Below, one piece after another: positions 20,919-32,800 of a stretch of DNA of 64,000 bases (positions are counted from its first letter, which is position 1; each line of letters starts with the position of its first letter). The notes beneath the pieces were generated by a model. The model had not been told where the DNA came from and made no database searches. It worked only from the letters and a program-made list of their open reading frames with translations. Where the stretch lies: positions 175,176 to 239,175 of the forward strand of contig BCKE01000023.1 in NCBI GenBank assembly GCA_001600495.1, given 5' to 3'. The position numbers and the translations under genes are program-made. Source of the DNA: Pilasporangium apinafurcum (taxonomy: Eukaryota > Oomycota > Peronosporomycetes > Pythiales > Pythiaceae).

Positions 20919-23685
20919 CTAGTTGAGCAAAATTGTCGCATTCGCACCAGGCTGTGTCGCGACCCAGAAGAGCGAATTGGTGCGGGAACTGCCGTCATCA
21001 AAAAAATCCATGATCATGATTTTGGACCAGGCAGCATTTGGGTCGATGATTGCCAGGTCCAAGTATGCATACCCTTCCCAGCGTTTTTCGATGGGATCCA
21101 CGGTACGATCAAGGGCTTTTTCTTGAAGCACTGGGTACTCTTCACGGATGTAACTCGGCTTTAGGAAGGCGCTCGTAACGGGCGTAAATGGAATCATGTT
21201 GATCAAATGAATGTGCTCCACTTGAGGGCCAAACCACGTTGTATACGAGACCTTCGTGCATCCTACTTGACCCGTCATCTTGTTTTGCGCATAGAGTGGT
21301 TCATAAATGTCCGAGTAAGAAGGCATTTGCCAATATGTCTGCGCAGCACGAATCTCCTGCGCCAGCAACAGATGACCGATTTCCTCCACTTCAGCGATTT
21401 GTAACGCCTTGCCCACCAAATACACCCCGTAGTATGCGTTAATGGCTTCACTTACACTCTCCTGGGACTTGCCACCATCCAACGTGTAGACACCACTTGC
21501 AAATGAGTGACCATCAAACCATGAAAAGTGTCGTGTCAACGGGAAGTATTTGCTGTGAATAGAGCAGAAAATTAGATATACGTATCATAACAAAGCAAAT
21601 GAACAGTCAACATCAAGAAACCTACTCATCGGCATTAAAGCTGGCGATGTCACGGACCACGGCAAGGATTCCCGCCTTGTGAGTATCGCCAAACTCTGGA
21701 CGGAATTTTGCCACGACTGCAACTGCATACAGGAAGTAGCCATAGTGGAAATGCTACAACGACAATTATATCGAGTAGTCAGTAAATGTGAAAAACGAAA
21801 CAGATAATGTATAACACCCAAACAGCATCCCTTACATGATCATTGTACCATCCATTGCCAAAATCCGTCATCCAAAAGACGCCTTTCAGCCCATTCCGAG
21901 AGCAAATACCACCCCATGCTTCATCATATACGAAATGATTATCATTATGCCCAAGCAGCCACGGTGCAATCCATTGCTGAAGATTGTCAAGCAGTTCTTC
22001 ACGTTGATCCACTTCGTTCAATGTATCAGCGATGAGCACTAAACGCGCTTGGCGTCCGATTTCCTTTCCGAAATAGTACGGATCCTGCGCGATTGGTGTA
22101 TAGTTTGAATCATTTGCCAATGATGCACTGATCACATCCACAAATGCTGGATCAAGTGATCCCTCCGTCATCTCAAATCCGATACCAGGAAGCGTTTCTT
22201 GACGTTTCCAACAATCTCCCACCACGGCCGTCATATTTGATTTCAATGTGCGATGGCCAAACGTCTTCAACACTTGAAAAGTCGAGTTGCTTTCCTTCTT
22301 AGTGTCAAAGGTCGCAACGTGGTGTGGATGCGCCAGCATCAGAAGATCTCTTGATGCCTTCGAGTTATCAACTCCCTTAAATGTCTTCGTCTCCCAACAG
22401 AAGGACACATCAGCAGTGGCATCGCTCACTTTCATATCAATGTACGAAGAAATCGGATACACGCTGGCGGAAGCGTCCAACTGTGCTACAAAGTCATCTG
22501 ACGCGTCTCCACTAGGCACAATCGCTAAACGAGCAGCTCCTGTGTAAAAATCCGTATCCACTAATCGTATGTTTGTTGGGGTTGTGAGCTCTCCTCGTTG
22601 GTTGTAGAGGCGATAATCCTTTTCATTGGCGAACTGCAATTGTAGCGTCCGCTCTTCTTCGAAGTACAAGATCCATTTCTGTTGACTTGTGCCCTGAGTG
22701 GCTCCATAGACTTCAACATCCAACTCAAAGCGAGAGCTGGTCCATTCCTTCTCTGACGCGGTAAGGTTGCTGCTTTCTTCTATCGTCTCTTGGTTCACCG
22801 TCAACAATGTCGCGTTGAGTTCCAAGACGGGAATAATGTCTTGGTATTCCACAGTCACATAAGCAGAGCCACGCATGAGCAATGCCTTCATCCAATGATG
22901 CGCGTTGTCGCCGGTTTCACCTTCAAAATAATACTGCACCGTGACGGACAGCGAATCAAAAGCAACCACCTCGCGTGACGTACTATTGCCATCTCCAAGC
23001 AGCAGTGTGTCGTTGGATTTATCGACTTGTTGGCTGTAACCCGTCAAACTCACGTCGACATTGAAGTATTCAGTGATGTTTTCGCTCATCACAACACGTC
23101 TCGAATCGCCATACGAAATTTCCAAGCGCTTGGGTAAGCTTCGGATGGTATATGGACTAAGAGTTACCTGACCGGCACCTGCCATGCACAAATCCAGTTA
23201 GTAAAAGGCAATATTCAGCCACGTTCGCAGCGATAAAACGAACCAATATTCAGTCCGTGATCATCGCCCACTAGCAGATTCGTCCAGAACTCATTTGTCG
23301 GGATTGCTGTGGCAAATTTATGACGGTTGATTTGCTTTGGTGGAATCGGATGCAGTCGTCCCACAAATGGTGGTAGCAATGTCAACAATTCGGCATCAGT
23401 ATAGTTTGCTGCATCAACTTTCGGTGGTTCGTCATCCTCACTCTCATCCTTTGGTGGTTGACGCAGGCTGTTTTTTGGGTTCCCCGAGGATGTCGAGGCA
23501 CTGTCAGCATGGTGTTCATTGTTTTTTTCGTACGCAAAGTGCCATCCGAGTGCAATCAGTGCCACTGCCGCTAGCGGGATGATCACGTAAAGCGTTTTCC
23601 TTAGCCGACTGGGTGTCTGCGCATGTGGCGATTGCTGCATACGTGACGCCAGTAATGGCGAGGATTCGTTCGCTTTCTTCGCCAT
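20919..23685 (-). CDS. GH81 endo-beta-1,3-glucanase with N-terminal membrane anchor
   Basis: Four exons: 23244-23685, 21836-23178, 21626-21753 and 20919-21552 (848 residues; intron 1 has a TACTAACT branch site). GH81 enzymes cleave beta-1,3-glucan, the main wall polymer of oomycetes. Family marks are NEFWTNLLVGDD, GNGWYNDHHFHYGYFLYA (spliced across an exon boundary), FSWFDGHSFASG and SQESVSEAINAYYG with the catalytic Glu region. There is no cleavable signal. A hydrophobic segment at about residues 31-54 (TLYVIIPLAAVALIALGWHF) follows a 30-residue cytosolic-looking tail with ESSPLLASR, a possible dileucine signal. This implies a type II membrane protein, perhaps acting on the organism's own wall rather than secreted. 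Confidence 0.9.
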
Positions 23686-23886
23686 CGCTTGAGTTGGTGG
23701 CTGTGGTAGAAATCAGGTCCAAAAATGGAAAAAGATTTCGGCGGCTGCTTCGAAAAGAGCGGATCTCTTCGATTGGGTCGATTGACTGACGCATCTGTCG
23801 TGAAAAAAATGAGACAGCGTAAATTACCGTTGGAATCCACTAAAAAACAGTAATAAACAGTTTAAAACTCAAAAATTTATTCTTTT

Positions 23887-26068
23887 TCAAAGGATTGCTT
23901 GCATGACGAAATTTTTGAAGAATGATGCAGCAAAGAGTGTCACTAAAATGAGTAAGAAGTTTTAGTGACTATTATTACATAGTTTTTTTCAACATAAGGT
24001 ACTCACCCAATTTTTGCACGTCCACCAAAGCAATCAATGACAACACATGCGCATGTTCGCGCGTCGCTATATAAAAAAAGAGGATGGACGTGACGGTGCT
24101 AGGAGAGCTTACCAGTACCGTACGAGGTCGCCTTTGATAGTGGACGGGATCGTCGACTCGGCTGATAGGCACGCCAGATGAGGTACGCCAGTGAGACAAT
24201 CACGTTAAACAATCCACAAAAGAGCCACACTTTCTTGCTTTGTGCCAAGAGCACACCGGAGAGCACGATGATCTTGGGAAGCGTGATCGCCCAAGCACCA
24301 GTGGTGCCAAACGGAACTTCGAAGGGACGTTCGGTGTCTTTTTCGACGTACTTGAGACGCAAGAACGAAAAAAATTCGAGCAGCAGCGTGAGACTAAATG
24401 AATGAACAATGCGTTAAAATCAGCACCGAAGCAGATCAGCTATGTGCAGCACAGAAGAGCCCAAGCAACGTACTTGTTGAAGAACGTATCCAATACGACG
24501 AGAAATTCAAACGAAAAGCTCATCAAGATGGCAGTCGTGATGGTCTGAAACAGCACAGCCGCGATCGGTGTACCAAAATGATCCCATTCAATCGCAAGGC
24601 AACGTGGTAACATCTTGTAGTCTGCCGTCGCCCACAACGCACGAGAACTGCACGCCATGACCACATTGAACTCGCCAAGCGTTGCAACGACAGCCGCTGC
24701 TCCAACCCACACGCCCAGCCACGGAGCAATGGTCATGGCGATTGTTTCGAGTGAACCTTCATGCCAAACGGAAAAATCCGGCTGTACCATAATGCCAGTC
24801 GCCACTATACCATGAAAAAAAGTGTGAGCTGCGTACACCCTCTTGGTAACAACAAACGGCAATTCAGTTCCTTTACCTGGGAAGGCATAGTTAATTGTAA
24901 TCAATAGCATCGCAATGACAATAGCTATTGGATACGTCCGTCCGCCATCTTTCACTTCACCAGCAACACATCCAAGCGAATCCCACCCTGGTTGCAAAAA
25001 AAAACAGATTCACGTTAGACTATAATCATACCCTACGCACGCTTGCTTAGAAGCGGTTGTACCTTGATAGTTCCAAAGGATTGTTGACAGAAAGAGTGAC
25101 CAGTCAATCTCTGGGGCAACAGTCCCCCATGTTGCAAGATTAAAGGTCTCAATCGACATTGGCTCTAACACAAATGGTGCAAGAACAAAGAGCGACATGG
25201 CCACGGATGCCAGTGCCACCGCACGCATGCCAACGGCGTTGGACGTAAATACAAGCAGCAATGCCGTTCCTTTCACGACCCATCGTTCGGTGTTGGACAT
25301 GGTGTAATCGTATCCCGAAGCAAGAAATGCTTCCACATAGCTACGAAAATATATGCAAATATGGTTAATTGTGTGGTAACAAACGGCGATGGTCAAGATG
25401 AACTGATAAATCTACCTGCAGAATAGCACTGGATACGTTGGAAGGTCACATACGTTACTGGCAATGGAGTTGAATGCATTCACCCAGCCGGCATATTCTC
25501 CAAGTCCACGTCGCACCCACAAAATGTAGCCGCCATTTTCATCAATCATTGTACTTAGTTCCGCCGTCTGTTTACAAAAATGTACCCATTTCAATCAGCA
25601 CTGATTTACTACTGAGCACAAAGCACAAAGTCATACCATCAATGCCTGCGGAAGCCCCCATGTAAATGGCAACAGCACCACTGCTAGCAACACTGGATAC
25701 GATCCAGCGGCGCGTACAGCATCTTCGACGCCAAAAGGTCCCGCTGCCACAGCGAAGTAAGCAATGAATCCCAAGGTGACATAGCTGATCGTACGGGTCT
25801 TGCGGCGATGTGCACCACTGCTAATACCGTACGCGCTTTTCTCCACATCACTGCTCATGTCAATATCTTCGTACTCGTGGTCGCTTTCCACAAGCGTGTG
25901 ATAATCGGTCGTGCCCGTAGGTGTCGGCATGTTTCGCCACGATTTTAGTGGGGATCGATCGGCAGACGATGGTGGGACAAACTGCATCACAAAGTCATCT
26001 TCGTGTGAGTCAAACCGTGTACGCACCAGCTGCTCAGCAGACAGTGTTCTGATCGGTTGCTTCGTCAT
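23887..26068 (-). CDS. APC-superfamily amino-acid/polyamine transporter (PUT/LAT-like)
   Basis: Exons: 25637-26068, 25416-25567, 25063-25340, 24877-24987, 24474-24804, then 24110-24393 and a last coding part downstream. A ~100-residue hydrophilic N-terminus precedes the transporter core: GPFGVEDAVRAAG, LPQALMTAELSTMIDENGGYILWV, SNVCDLPTYPVLF and WNYQGWDSLGCVAGEV. These are hallmarks of plant-type polyamine uptake and LAT transporters. About 12 hydrophobic segments are expected. The 3' end is ambiguous. After an exon starting near 24066 (TREHAHVLSLIALVDVQKL), either the frame continues to a stop at 23975, or a good GTGAGT intron leads to a last exon ending at 23887. I chose the latter because both splice sites are canonical. 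Substrate not determined. Confidence 0.8.
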
Positions 26069-26349
26069 TATTTTGAGAATGCAGCGATTGCGACGGTACC
26101 ACCCACTAATCCAACCGGCGACCTTCCGCTCACGGAGCGTCTACACACAAGGAGCTGCTGAAGTTTTGACGAATTCAAGAAACGGTTTTCAATCTACCGC
26201 ATTTTCAAAAATTACGGGATCAAGGGTTAACTTCGTATTTTACTACTTTTATAGTATGTAAATTACTTGTAATTTACAAATATAAATGCGTAAAAAGAGT
26301 AATTACGTGATTTACGTCACAGCCAGTCATTTTTGTTGGTTCTTTTTTT

Positions 26350-26918
26350 ATGGGTTGCGTTGAACTCTTTGCTCCACAGGCAGTTGAGAAGAAATTCAAG
26401 GGTGAGAATGCCGTTGCGAGTGCAAGTTACACTGTTTCGTTCGCTATCTTCGAATGTATGTGGACAGTATGTATGCGCTTAGTTGCGCTATGTATGGTCT
26501 CATATCCTGCTCATCCAACAGCCCGATCGCACGATCTCGATTTGTGTGTGGTTGGGTATAGTATGATGCACAAATCGAGTTGATTTAGTGGCAAGCGAGT
26601 TGCAGAATTTGCTGAAATGGATGTCATACTTTTGCGTTCATTCGAACTGGCAGCTCAATGCCGTACATTTGAATTTCTTATCAGCAGTGTGTATTGGTAA
26701 GATTGTAGAGGTATTTTTGTATTTGGATGTTACTTTTTTGCAAGATACACTCTGTGCTTGACCTATACAGTGGTCGATGTCCAATTTTTCATCTTGCTAG
26801 AGCAATCACTCTCTTACTCACCGACATGCTCTTCTTAGTGGGCGTATTGGTCTTTAGTGCTGTGACATCTCTTTTACAAAACGCAACGAATGCCACATTT
26901 GATAGTCTATACATGTAA
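26350..26918 (+). CDS. Possible small three-exon membrane protein, potentially N-myristoylated
   Basis: Exons 26350-26455, 26589-26696 and 26839-26918 splice in phase to 97 residues. The start MGCVELFAP has Gly2 and Cys3, as in dually acylated proteins. The last exon is hydrophobic (VGVLVFSAVTSLLQN) and carries NAT sequons. Donor sites are GTATGT and GTAAGA. No family is recognised and the model rests only on splice signals and frame, so this is tentative. Confidence 0.35.
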
Positions 26919-27159
26919 AGCGGATCCATTCTTTAAATGGATTGCAAAGTGTGGGGAATCGAAGTGAGGAAAACACCTTTTGTGGAGATCTTCAATGATA
27001 AAACACAATAGACTACAATTCTCTGATCGATTTCAGCATAATAGATCATACATTTTACCACCACTCTAAATAAACCATCGGCTCATCATCAATGTCGGTG
27101 TTGGTACCTCGTCTCAACGATCATATGAGAGACCAAAATACCGGTAACTCAAAGAGAAT

Positions 27160-27261
27160 CTCTTGCTTTTTGTTTGGGTCCGACTTGACCAGCAAAAGCT
27201 AGCTAAGTCTAGACGACCGCGGAGTAGGCATCTCCGACATCTGAACTCGATGAGTAAGTGT
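27160..27261 (-). ncRNA. Candidate omega (guide) RNA of the IS607-like Fanzor, copy C
   Basis: This segment directly follows the Fanzor stop codon on the minus strand. Over roughly 75 aligned bases about 10 substitutions and one 4-base gap separate it from 50686-50758 (+). A GGAG...CTCC hairpin and a GCTTTTGCTGG core are kept in both. In TnpB and Fanzor systems the guide RNA overlaps the gene's 3' end and runs to the right end of the element, exactly this position. Expression is unproven. Confidence 0.5.
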
Positions 27262-27760
27262 TCATTTCTTGAGAAAGATGTTCCTAACAGGGTTGACATC
27301 TCTATCAAGGACGAACTTGCAGTGAGGATAGCCAAAGATTTTTCGATGCTTTATCGCATGGTTGATTCTCCCACAGTGAGAACAAATCTTTGTTGTATAG
27401 TGTTCCTCACACTCAATCACGCATCCTCCAACCCTTTCCATCTTATGCTTCAGTAGCATTTTGGATTTGTAGTGAGATCATGTGAGCATTGCTCTTGATG
27501 TCTTGCTTGAAATCATTTTTTTGCTCGGACGTCAGTTCCGAGATCCAGAAGGATGGAAGAAGGATTTCATGANAGTTGTCCGACAACCACTTGGGGATTT
27601 TATGCTCCATGTTCAACATCATCGCTTTCATCGGTTGAAAGATCCTGTAAACTCTCTTTCTCCATGTGCCATCACCACCAATCTAGACAGTCCTGACTTG
27701 TTGCACTTGAGACTGGAACCAATGTCAGTAGCGAGTTTATGATCTGGGAAAACAGTCGAT
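27262..27760 (-). pseudogene. Fanzor/TnpB nuclease C-terminal region, frameshifted (copy C)
   Basis: Pieces read right to left: a weak region around 27640-27750; then HEILLPSFWISELTSEQKND followed by SNAHMISLQIQ, matching the TnpB segment before the zinc ribbon; after a frame change near 27450, CVIECEEHYTTKICSHCG (relocated Glu plus first zinc pair), YPHC and the RuvC-III motif LDRDVNPVRNIFLKK before the stop. This form, with a short ribbon, is closer to IS607 TnpB/Fanzor2 than copies A, B and D. RuvC-I is not recognisable. Confidence 0.75.
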
Positions 27761-27876
27761 AATAATGCTTTCTATTGTACAAGATCGGACACTCAATTGG
27801 TTGATGAGACTCAACAAGAGATGATCGTAGATCTTTGTGGATCTTGGTGTTGGGATGGTGAAATAGCATCCATTCC

Positions 27877-28047
27877 TTATTCCAATTGACCATCAATCGA
27901 TTCGAAATCATACAACCGCACTCTGTGGTCACTACTGTTTGAGATAGCTCTGACGTTAATCGGCTCTTGGAAATCCCACTCTCTAATGGTTTCAGGATGG
28001 CTACCAAATATCTCTCTAGCTTTGACAAAGGATACATACTTGGTCAT
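27877..28047 (-). pseudogene. IS607-type transposase (serine recombinase) N-terminal HTH fragment
   Basis: An ATG-started frame encodes MTKYVSFVKAREIFGSHPET, continuing IREWDFQEPINV, then DHRVRLYDFESI. IS607 TnpA proteins begin with a MerR-like winged helix-turn-helix of the form Y-V-x-x-x-x-A-x-E-x-L-G-V-x-x-x-T-L-R-x-W followed by a Gly-His-Arg-Arg-Tyr turn. The alignment is clear through the helix-turn-helix and weaker at the turn. The frame stops after 56 residues; no resolvase catalytic domain follows. Recombinase role lost. Confidence 0.65.
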
Positions 28048-28529
28048 ACCTTTCGACTAAAATTGATGTCGTGAGGTGGTAGCAAATTGACAAGTGAGAT
28101 AGATGACAGTCAGTCACGAGACTGCACTTAAAAGTTTACAGCTATGGATGATATGTGGAGTAACGTACTAGAGATGAAGAGCCACCACATGACATTATTC
28201 AAATGCTGTCGTTGCTTGTTGCAGTTGGAGCAGCAGGGCAGTTGCAGCAGGTCGCTTACCACAGGTTGTGCAATAATGTTTATCTGAAAGTTCCACAAAA
28301 TAACTGCCACCAGTTCTTGGTTTGAAAATGGCACCCTTTAATGATAGTGGCGAACACGGGGCTATTAAATGCCTGTCTACGACTCAATAGTGTATCAATG
28401 GGAATGGTACAGGCATGAACATATGCAAGATACATCCTCGTTCCATTCAACATAAACACGCTAATAGTTCATGTTTGTGACAAAAAAGGATTTCTATTCA
28501 CTCAGTCTATGTGTTGCATGCATAAGGAT
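28048..28529. other. Gap between IS607-like element and Nudix gene
   Basis: About 480 bases with short minus-strand frames. One carries a CxxC pair (SDKHYCTTCGKRPAATALLL, about 28200-28290) but has no clear start, and its neighbours are out of frame. It may be another element relic. No gene is called. Confidence 0.3.
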
Positions 28530-29211
28530 CTACTGGTCACCTAGACCGGCTGTTGTCATCGTATCGGATACCGTGAGATTATGTTCCAGCAGTGTGTCTT
28601 CATCTTTTGAGAAATGGAAATGCCCATGCACGCACTTGCCGCTCAAGACATGCGGCAACCAAATATGGTCATCGGACCACATTTGCGAGAACGGAATATC
28701 GTCGAAATTGTACCATTTCGGTTTCATTTCTTCGCTCTCGGTCGGTTCTCCTGTGAATTTGGTTGTCAAGTACACATGAACTTCCTAGACATCACCAATC
28801 AAGCATAGCAATCAAATGAGCGCAAAATTAATCATGAAATTCACCACCAGTATCAGCCTACGTAACAATCCATTCTACCAAACTTACCAAGATCTCTTTA
28901 GCACCTTCGAAAGAAAATGTCAGCACACCACGGTGTTCTAGATCCTGCAGTTGCACCAACACATTCGCTTCTTCCTGGATCTCACGCGCTGCTGCGGCCA
29001 TGACACTCGCGTCGGTGGGATCGACCTTACCACCAAAGCCATTCCATTTACCCTGTCCGAACCCACGCTTTTTCTCGCCTAAAAGCACCTGAAACGCATC
29101 TGATACAGGGGTTGTAGTGCTGATTGCTGCGGTTGTATGTTGCTGTGGTCTTACGACGAACGCCAGCGTCATCAATTTCCGCGGAAGTGTGCTCAACAGC
29201 TCCATTGCCAT
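28530..29211 (-). CDS. MTH1/NUDT1-type Nudix hydrolase (8-oxo-dGTP diphosphatase-like)
   Basis: Two exons, 28888-29211 and 28530-28784, give 192 residues. The Nudix box reads GKVDPTDASVMAAAAREIQE plus EAN, following KKRGFGQGKWNGFGG, which is nearly the human MTH1 sequence. The second exon starts VHVYLTTKFTGEPTESEEMK, then PKWYNFDDIPFSQMWSDD and HGHFHFSKDEDTLLEHNL, again MTH1-like. Such enzymes remove oxidised purine nucleotides from the pool. A Thr/Ala-rich insertion (residues ~23-40) between the first strand and KKRGFG is longer than in MTH1. ATG at 29211 chosen; another at residue 14 (MTLAFVV) is possible. Confidence 0.92.
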
Positions 29212-29802
29212 CACGATTGTGTGCTTCCCGCCAAAATGCTCAAATTCACCAAGTTGTACCCCACGCGCACTATAAAGGTAGTATATAGTATTCTGTAGTT
29301 CTAAATCAGGTTACACCTTGATAAACGTTGGTAAAGATTATGCGTTTCCACAGGGAATCTTTTTGCTGGTCATGGAAAACTGGGTGATATGTACCCAACT
29401 TTTTAATGGTGGATGAGGCAGTTGACATACCCTGAAATAGTGGCATTAATCATTTTGCAACTGTCACTTACATACAATTTATAGTATAACCAATAAACAT
29501 TTGGTATTTATTAGTCATAAAACCAAGGTAAATATCAGTGCATTTCATGCAACCTTCGTACGACATTTCATCGTTTTCCTTCTCTGTGGTGCGCCCAAGC
29601 TTCAACAAATCAGTTTGACCGCAAGTTGAATAGTCTAGAGAAGCGCAGTAGGAAAGCAAAAGGTAAATCCGCACCAGTCGCACGTGTGGGCGAAAAGAAG
29701 AAGAAGAAGAAGGGAGAAGGAAAGATTAGTTTTCTTTTCTTTCTAGTCCTCCCACAGTAAGAGTTGTACATCGTGAGTGTCAGATCGAAAATCACGACCA
29801 CC
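29212..29802. other. Divergent promoter region, Nudix gene / VPS13-like gene
   Basis: This stretch should contain both promoters. A GAA-rich run lies at 29694-29725. There is no RNA gene or repeat of note. Confidence 0.4.
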
Positions 29803-32800
29803 ATGCTTGGTGTGATTGGTACGATTCTGGTCGTGTTGTTCACCATTTTGGTGCCGTTGTCGCTCTGTGTGGTGCCGTCGCTGGCGCGTCTCACCATCTT
29901 TCCGTTGCTTACAAGCATCATTTACCGGTTTACGTCTGGTTATGTGCAGTCATGCCTGTCAGTAGAGTTTGGGTTTGGCGAATTTGAGGTCAAGGCGCGC
30001 GGAAACCATCTGCGTAAGATGCTCCGTGGGGTGTCGCTGTCGTTATTCTACGTGAAGCTGCAAGAGGAGTTTCTCAAGACATTGAACTTTGCCAAACAAG
30101 GCGTAGCACCAGTGGCGTTGACAGGGGTATCCATCCGGGAAGTGACACTGTATCTTGCATCGAGTTGGAAAGTGGTTTTGAAGATTAATGACGTGAATGT
30201 GAACGGGGTGATCGTCGATCCAAATGTTGTAGAGCGACCAGCCTTTGAGCTGTCAGATGCAATCACCATGAAGCTGAATGAAGCGGGGGGTTACATTAAC
30301 CAGTTGATTACCCAGAAACTCAAGAACGAAGAAGAGGCTGCGAATTCGAATGTGGACCAATCTGCGGCTCCAAAGAAGTTCGGGTTTAAAGACCGCGTCG
30401 TGCAGCTGATGCTAGCGCAAGTGGATGTGCAACTCACCCACGTGAAGATCTCTATAACGGGTGAGCCACCTCTCAGTGCTGTTCCTGAAGCTGTAGAGTC
30501 GGAGGATGCAAAGCTGCCTACACGGGTACGTTTAGGCTTCACGTCTGCGGAATTGTTGACCTTTGTGAAACATGACGATCCTGACGAAGCGCTGGATTTG
30601 GTCTTGAGCTCAAATGATATTCGTGTGGAGCATGACGTTTCGATTAAGGACTTGACTGTGTTTGCAGCCAAGGTGACAAGTACTACAGATCAAGAAGATA
30701 ATGAGCAAAAGAAATCGTCTTTGAAGAGCTCGTTACAGAAGCCCAAGGACCCTGTTGGCCCTAATGAAGTTGCGTTGTTGAGTGTAACAGCTCTTCATTT
30801 GAAAGTGGACGTTCCGCCGATGCCAAGAGCGTTGGGAATCGTCGAAAATATTGCGCCTATTCCATTGGACAAACGAGTGGCTCATGTGGAAGTTTCGTCA
30901 GCTAATGTGAATCGTATCTCTGTCGCCGATGAATATTTGACCAGTGTCTTCCGTGACCTTTATGTTCCCTTCTCGGATCACCAGGTATTGGTCAAATCGT
31001 TAAGATTGCGGGATGCCGAAGATTCTGCACAAAAGAAACTATCTGGAGAGGATCTGGAATTTTATCTGGCTAATTTTGATAAAGTGGACAATAACAAGAA
31101 ACTCTCAGCTGATGAAAAGAAGACCCGCAATGATAAACTTCACGACTTGGAGGCCTCGCTTTCCTTAAACGAGATCGTCAAACTTCGTAGCCGTGCCTTA
31201 AAACTCCCGAAATATTTTGGGAAAACTGAAGATGATGCTGAATTGACCGTAGATGAGTGCAATGCTATCATACAAGAAAACGCTGCAAAGGTTTCGAATA
31301 TCATGTTTAAGACCATGGAGATTTTGCTACAATTGGAGAATCTCAGTGTAAGCTTTGTGGAAGCCAATCGTCAGATTGCTGAGATAGCTTTGCTGGAATT
31401 TGGCGTTCAGTTAATTTCACATTCTGTGCCTGCTGGAGATGAGAAGCTAATACAAGATATTGATCTGAAGCTGGGACAGTTAATGTTTATGGTGCATTCA
31501 AAGTCGTTGTCGTCATTGGGCTCGATTTCCTCGCCTGTATCAAAACTTATATATGCTGATTTCAGGCAGGCTGCGATTAGTTCGGATGCTGTCGTGACTC
31601 GTCCAAAAATACTGACTGCTCGTGTGAGTCGATATCTGTCTGGGAAGCAAGTTGTCGATGCTGGATTGAATCATCTCCAACTCATTTTGGCAGCTGAGGC
31701 ACTGGAGTACTTCTTGATGTCTGTAGATCGACTGAATAGTAATTTGAGCAAGGTGATGAGTGCTGCACGTCCGCCTATCGTTGTGGAATCAGATCTCGAC
31801 ACTGTTGCTATCACGATCAAGCCCGAAGAAAAAGAAGATGAAGAAAAAGAAGAAGAAAAAGAGGAAGATACTGACAAATCTACGAAAGTAACATCCATGG
31901 CTCCATTCAGTGTACTTGGTGGCAAAATCTTACAATTTGATATTACATTGGATGATTGCCATATTAAGCTCACGCCGTCTCGGTCTTTTGCGACTGTGCT
32001 ATACACGGATGTTGATGTCAGCCAAGGCAATGACAATATCGTGAGCTGCCGAGTTGATGTCCCAATCAGTCTTCGTTTGCGTGTGGATAGCTCACTCGTG
32101 AAGGAAATGATTGAGCTCAACGTAACTAACCTTGCCATTGATGCACGATACATTGAAGGAACGAATGATTCAGAAGCTATTCTCGTGCCAGCAAGTTTCA
32201 TGTGTCGATTTACGTTGGAACAAGACGCGAAGAACCCATTGCTTTGCCACCAGAATATGTCGCTGCATATGCCCGATTTTGTGCTGGTTTTCTCGGATTT
32301 GAGTTTGGCGTTAATGGTATCGTGTGTGCAATCTCTCAGCAGTATTCAGACCACAACTGAGGAACAAGCACTAATAAAGCTCGAAAGTCAATTGAAAGCC
32401 GAAGAAATGCGTCGTCAAGCTGAGCTGGATCTCATAATGGGTCGTTTACGTCGCCTCTTTGATGAGATTGATACAGACAAAAATGGTCATATTGAACTTT
32501 CCGAGCTTTTAATGTTGTTACGTCGTGTGAATGTGGGCGATACGCTTCTTGAAAGTGAACTGGAATATTTTGTACGCGTTCTTTTCCAGGAAATTGATCG
32601 TGATGGGAACGGCTTTTTGGAATTTGATGAATTGCGAGCATTCTTGCACAATGATCTTTTTTCATCGGATCCTACAAGTCCTACCGAATACGACGGAAGT
32701 AGCCATCTGACTGGGTCTTTAAATCTTCGCGGTGCTGAATATCGTTCAGTAGAAGTTTTGGAGAAACTTACCGACACAAAAGTTTCTAGCATGGAAGGGT

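Larger units (their letters stand above)
27110..28050 (-). mobile_element. Decayed IS607-like element: MerR-type HTH fragment plus Fanzor (copy C)
   Basis: On one strand, in IS607 order, lie a 56-codon fragment like the DNA-binding domain of an IS607 serine recombinase, a broken TnpB/Fanzor gene and a conserved noncoding 3' segment. IS607 elements lack terminal inverted repeats and none were seen, so the ends are approximate. One ambiguous base (N) lies at 27573. The catalytic domain of the recombinase is absent. Confidence 0.7.
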
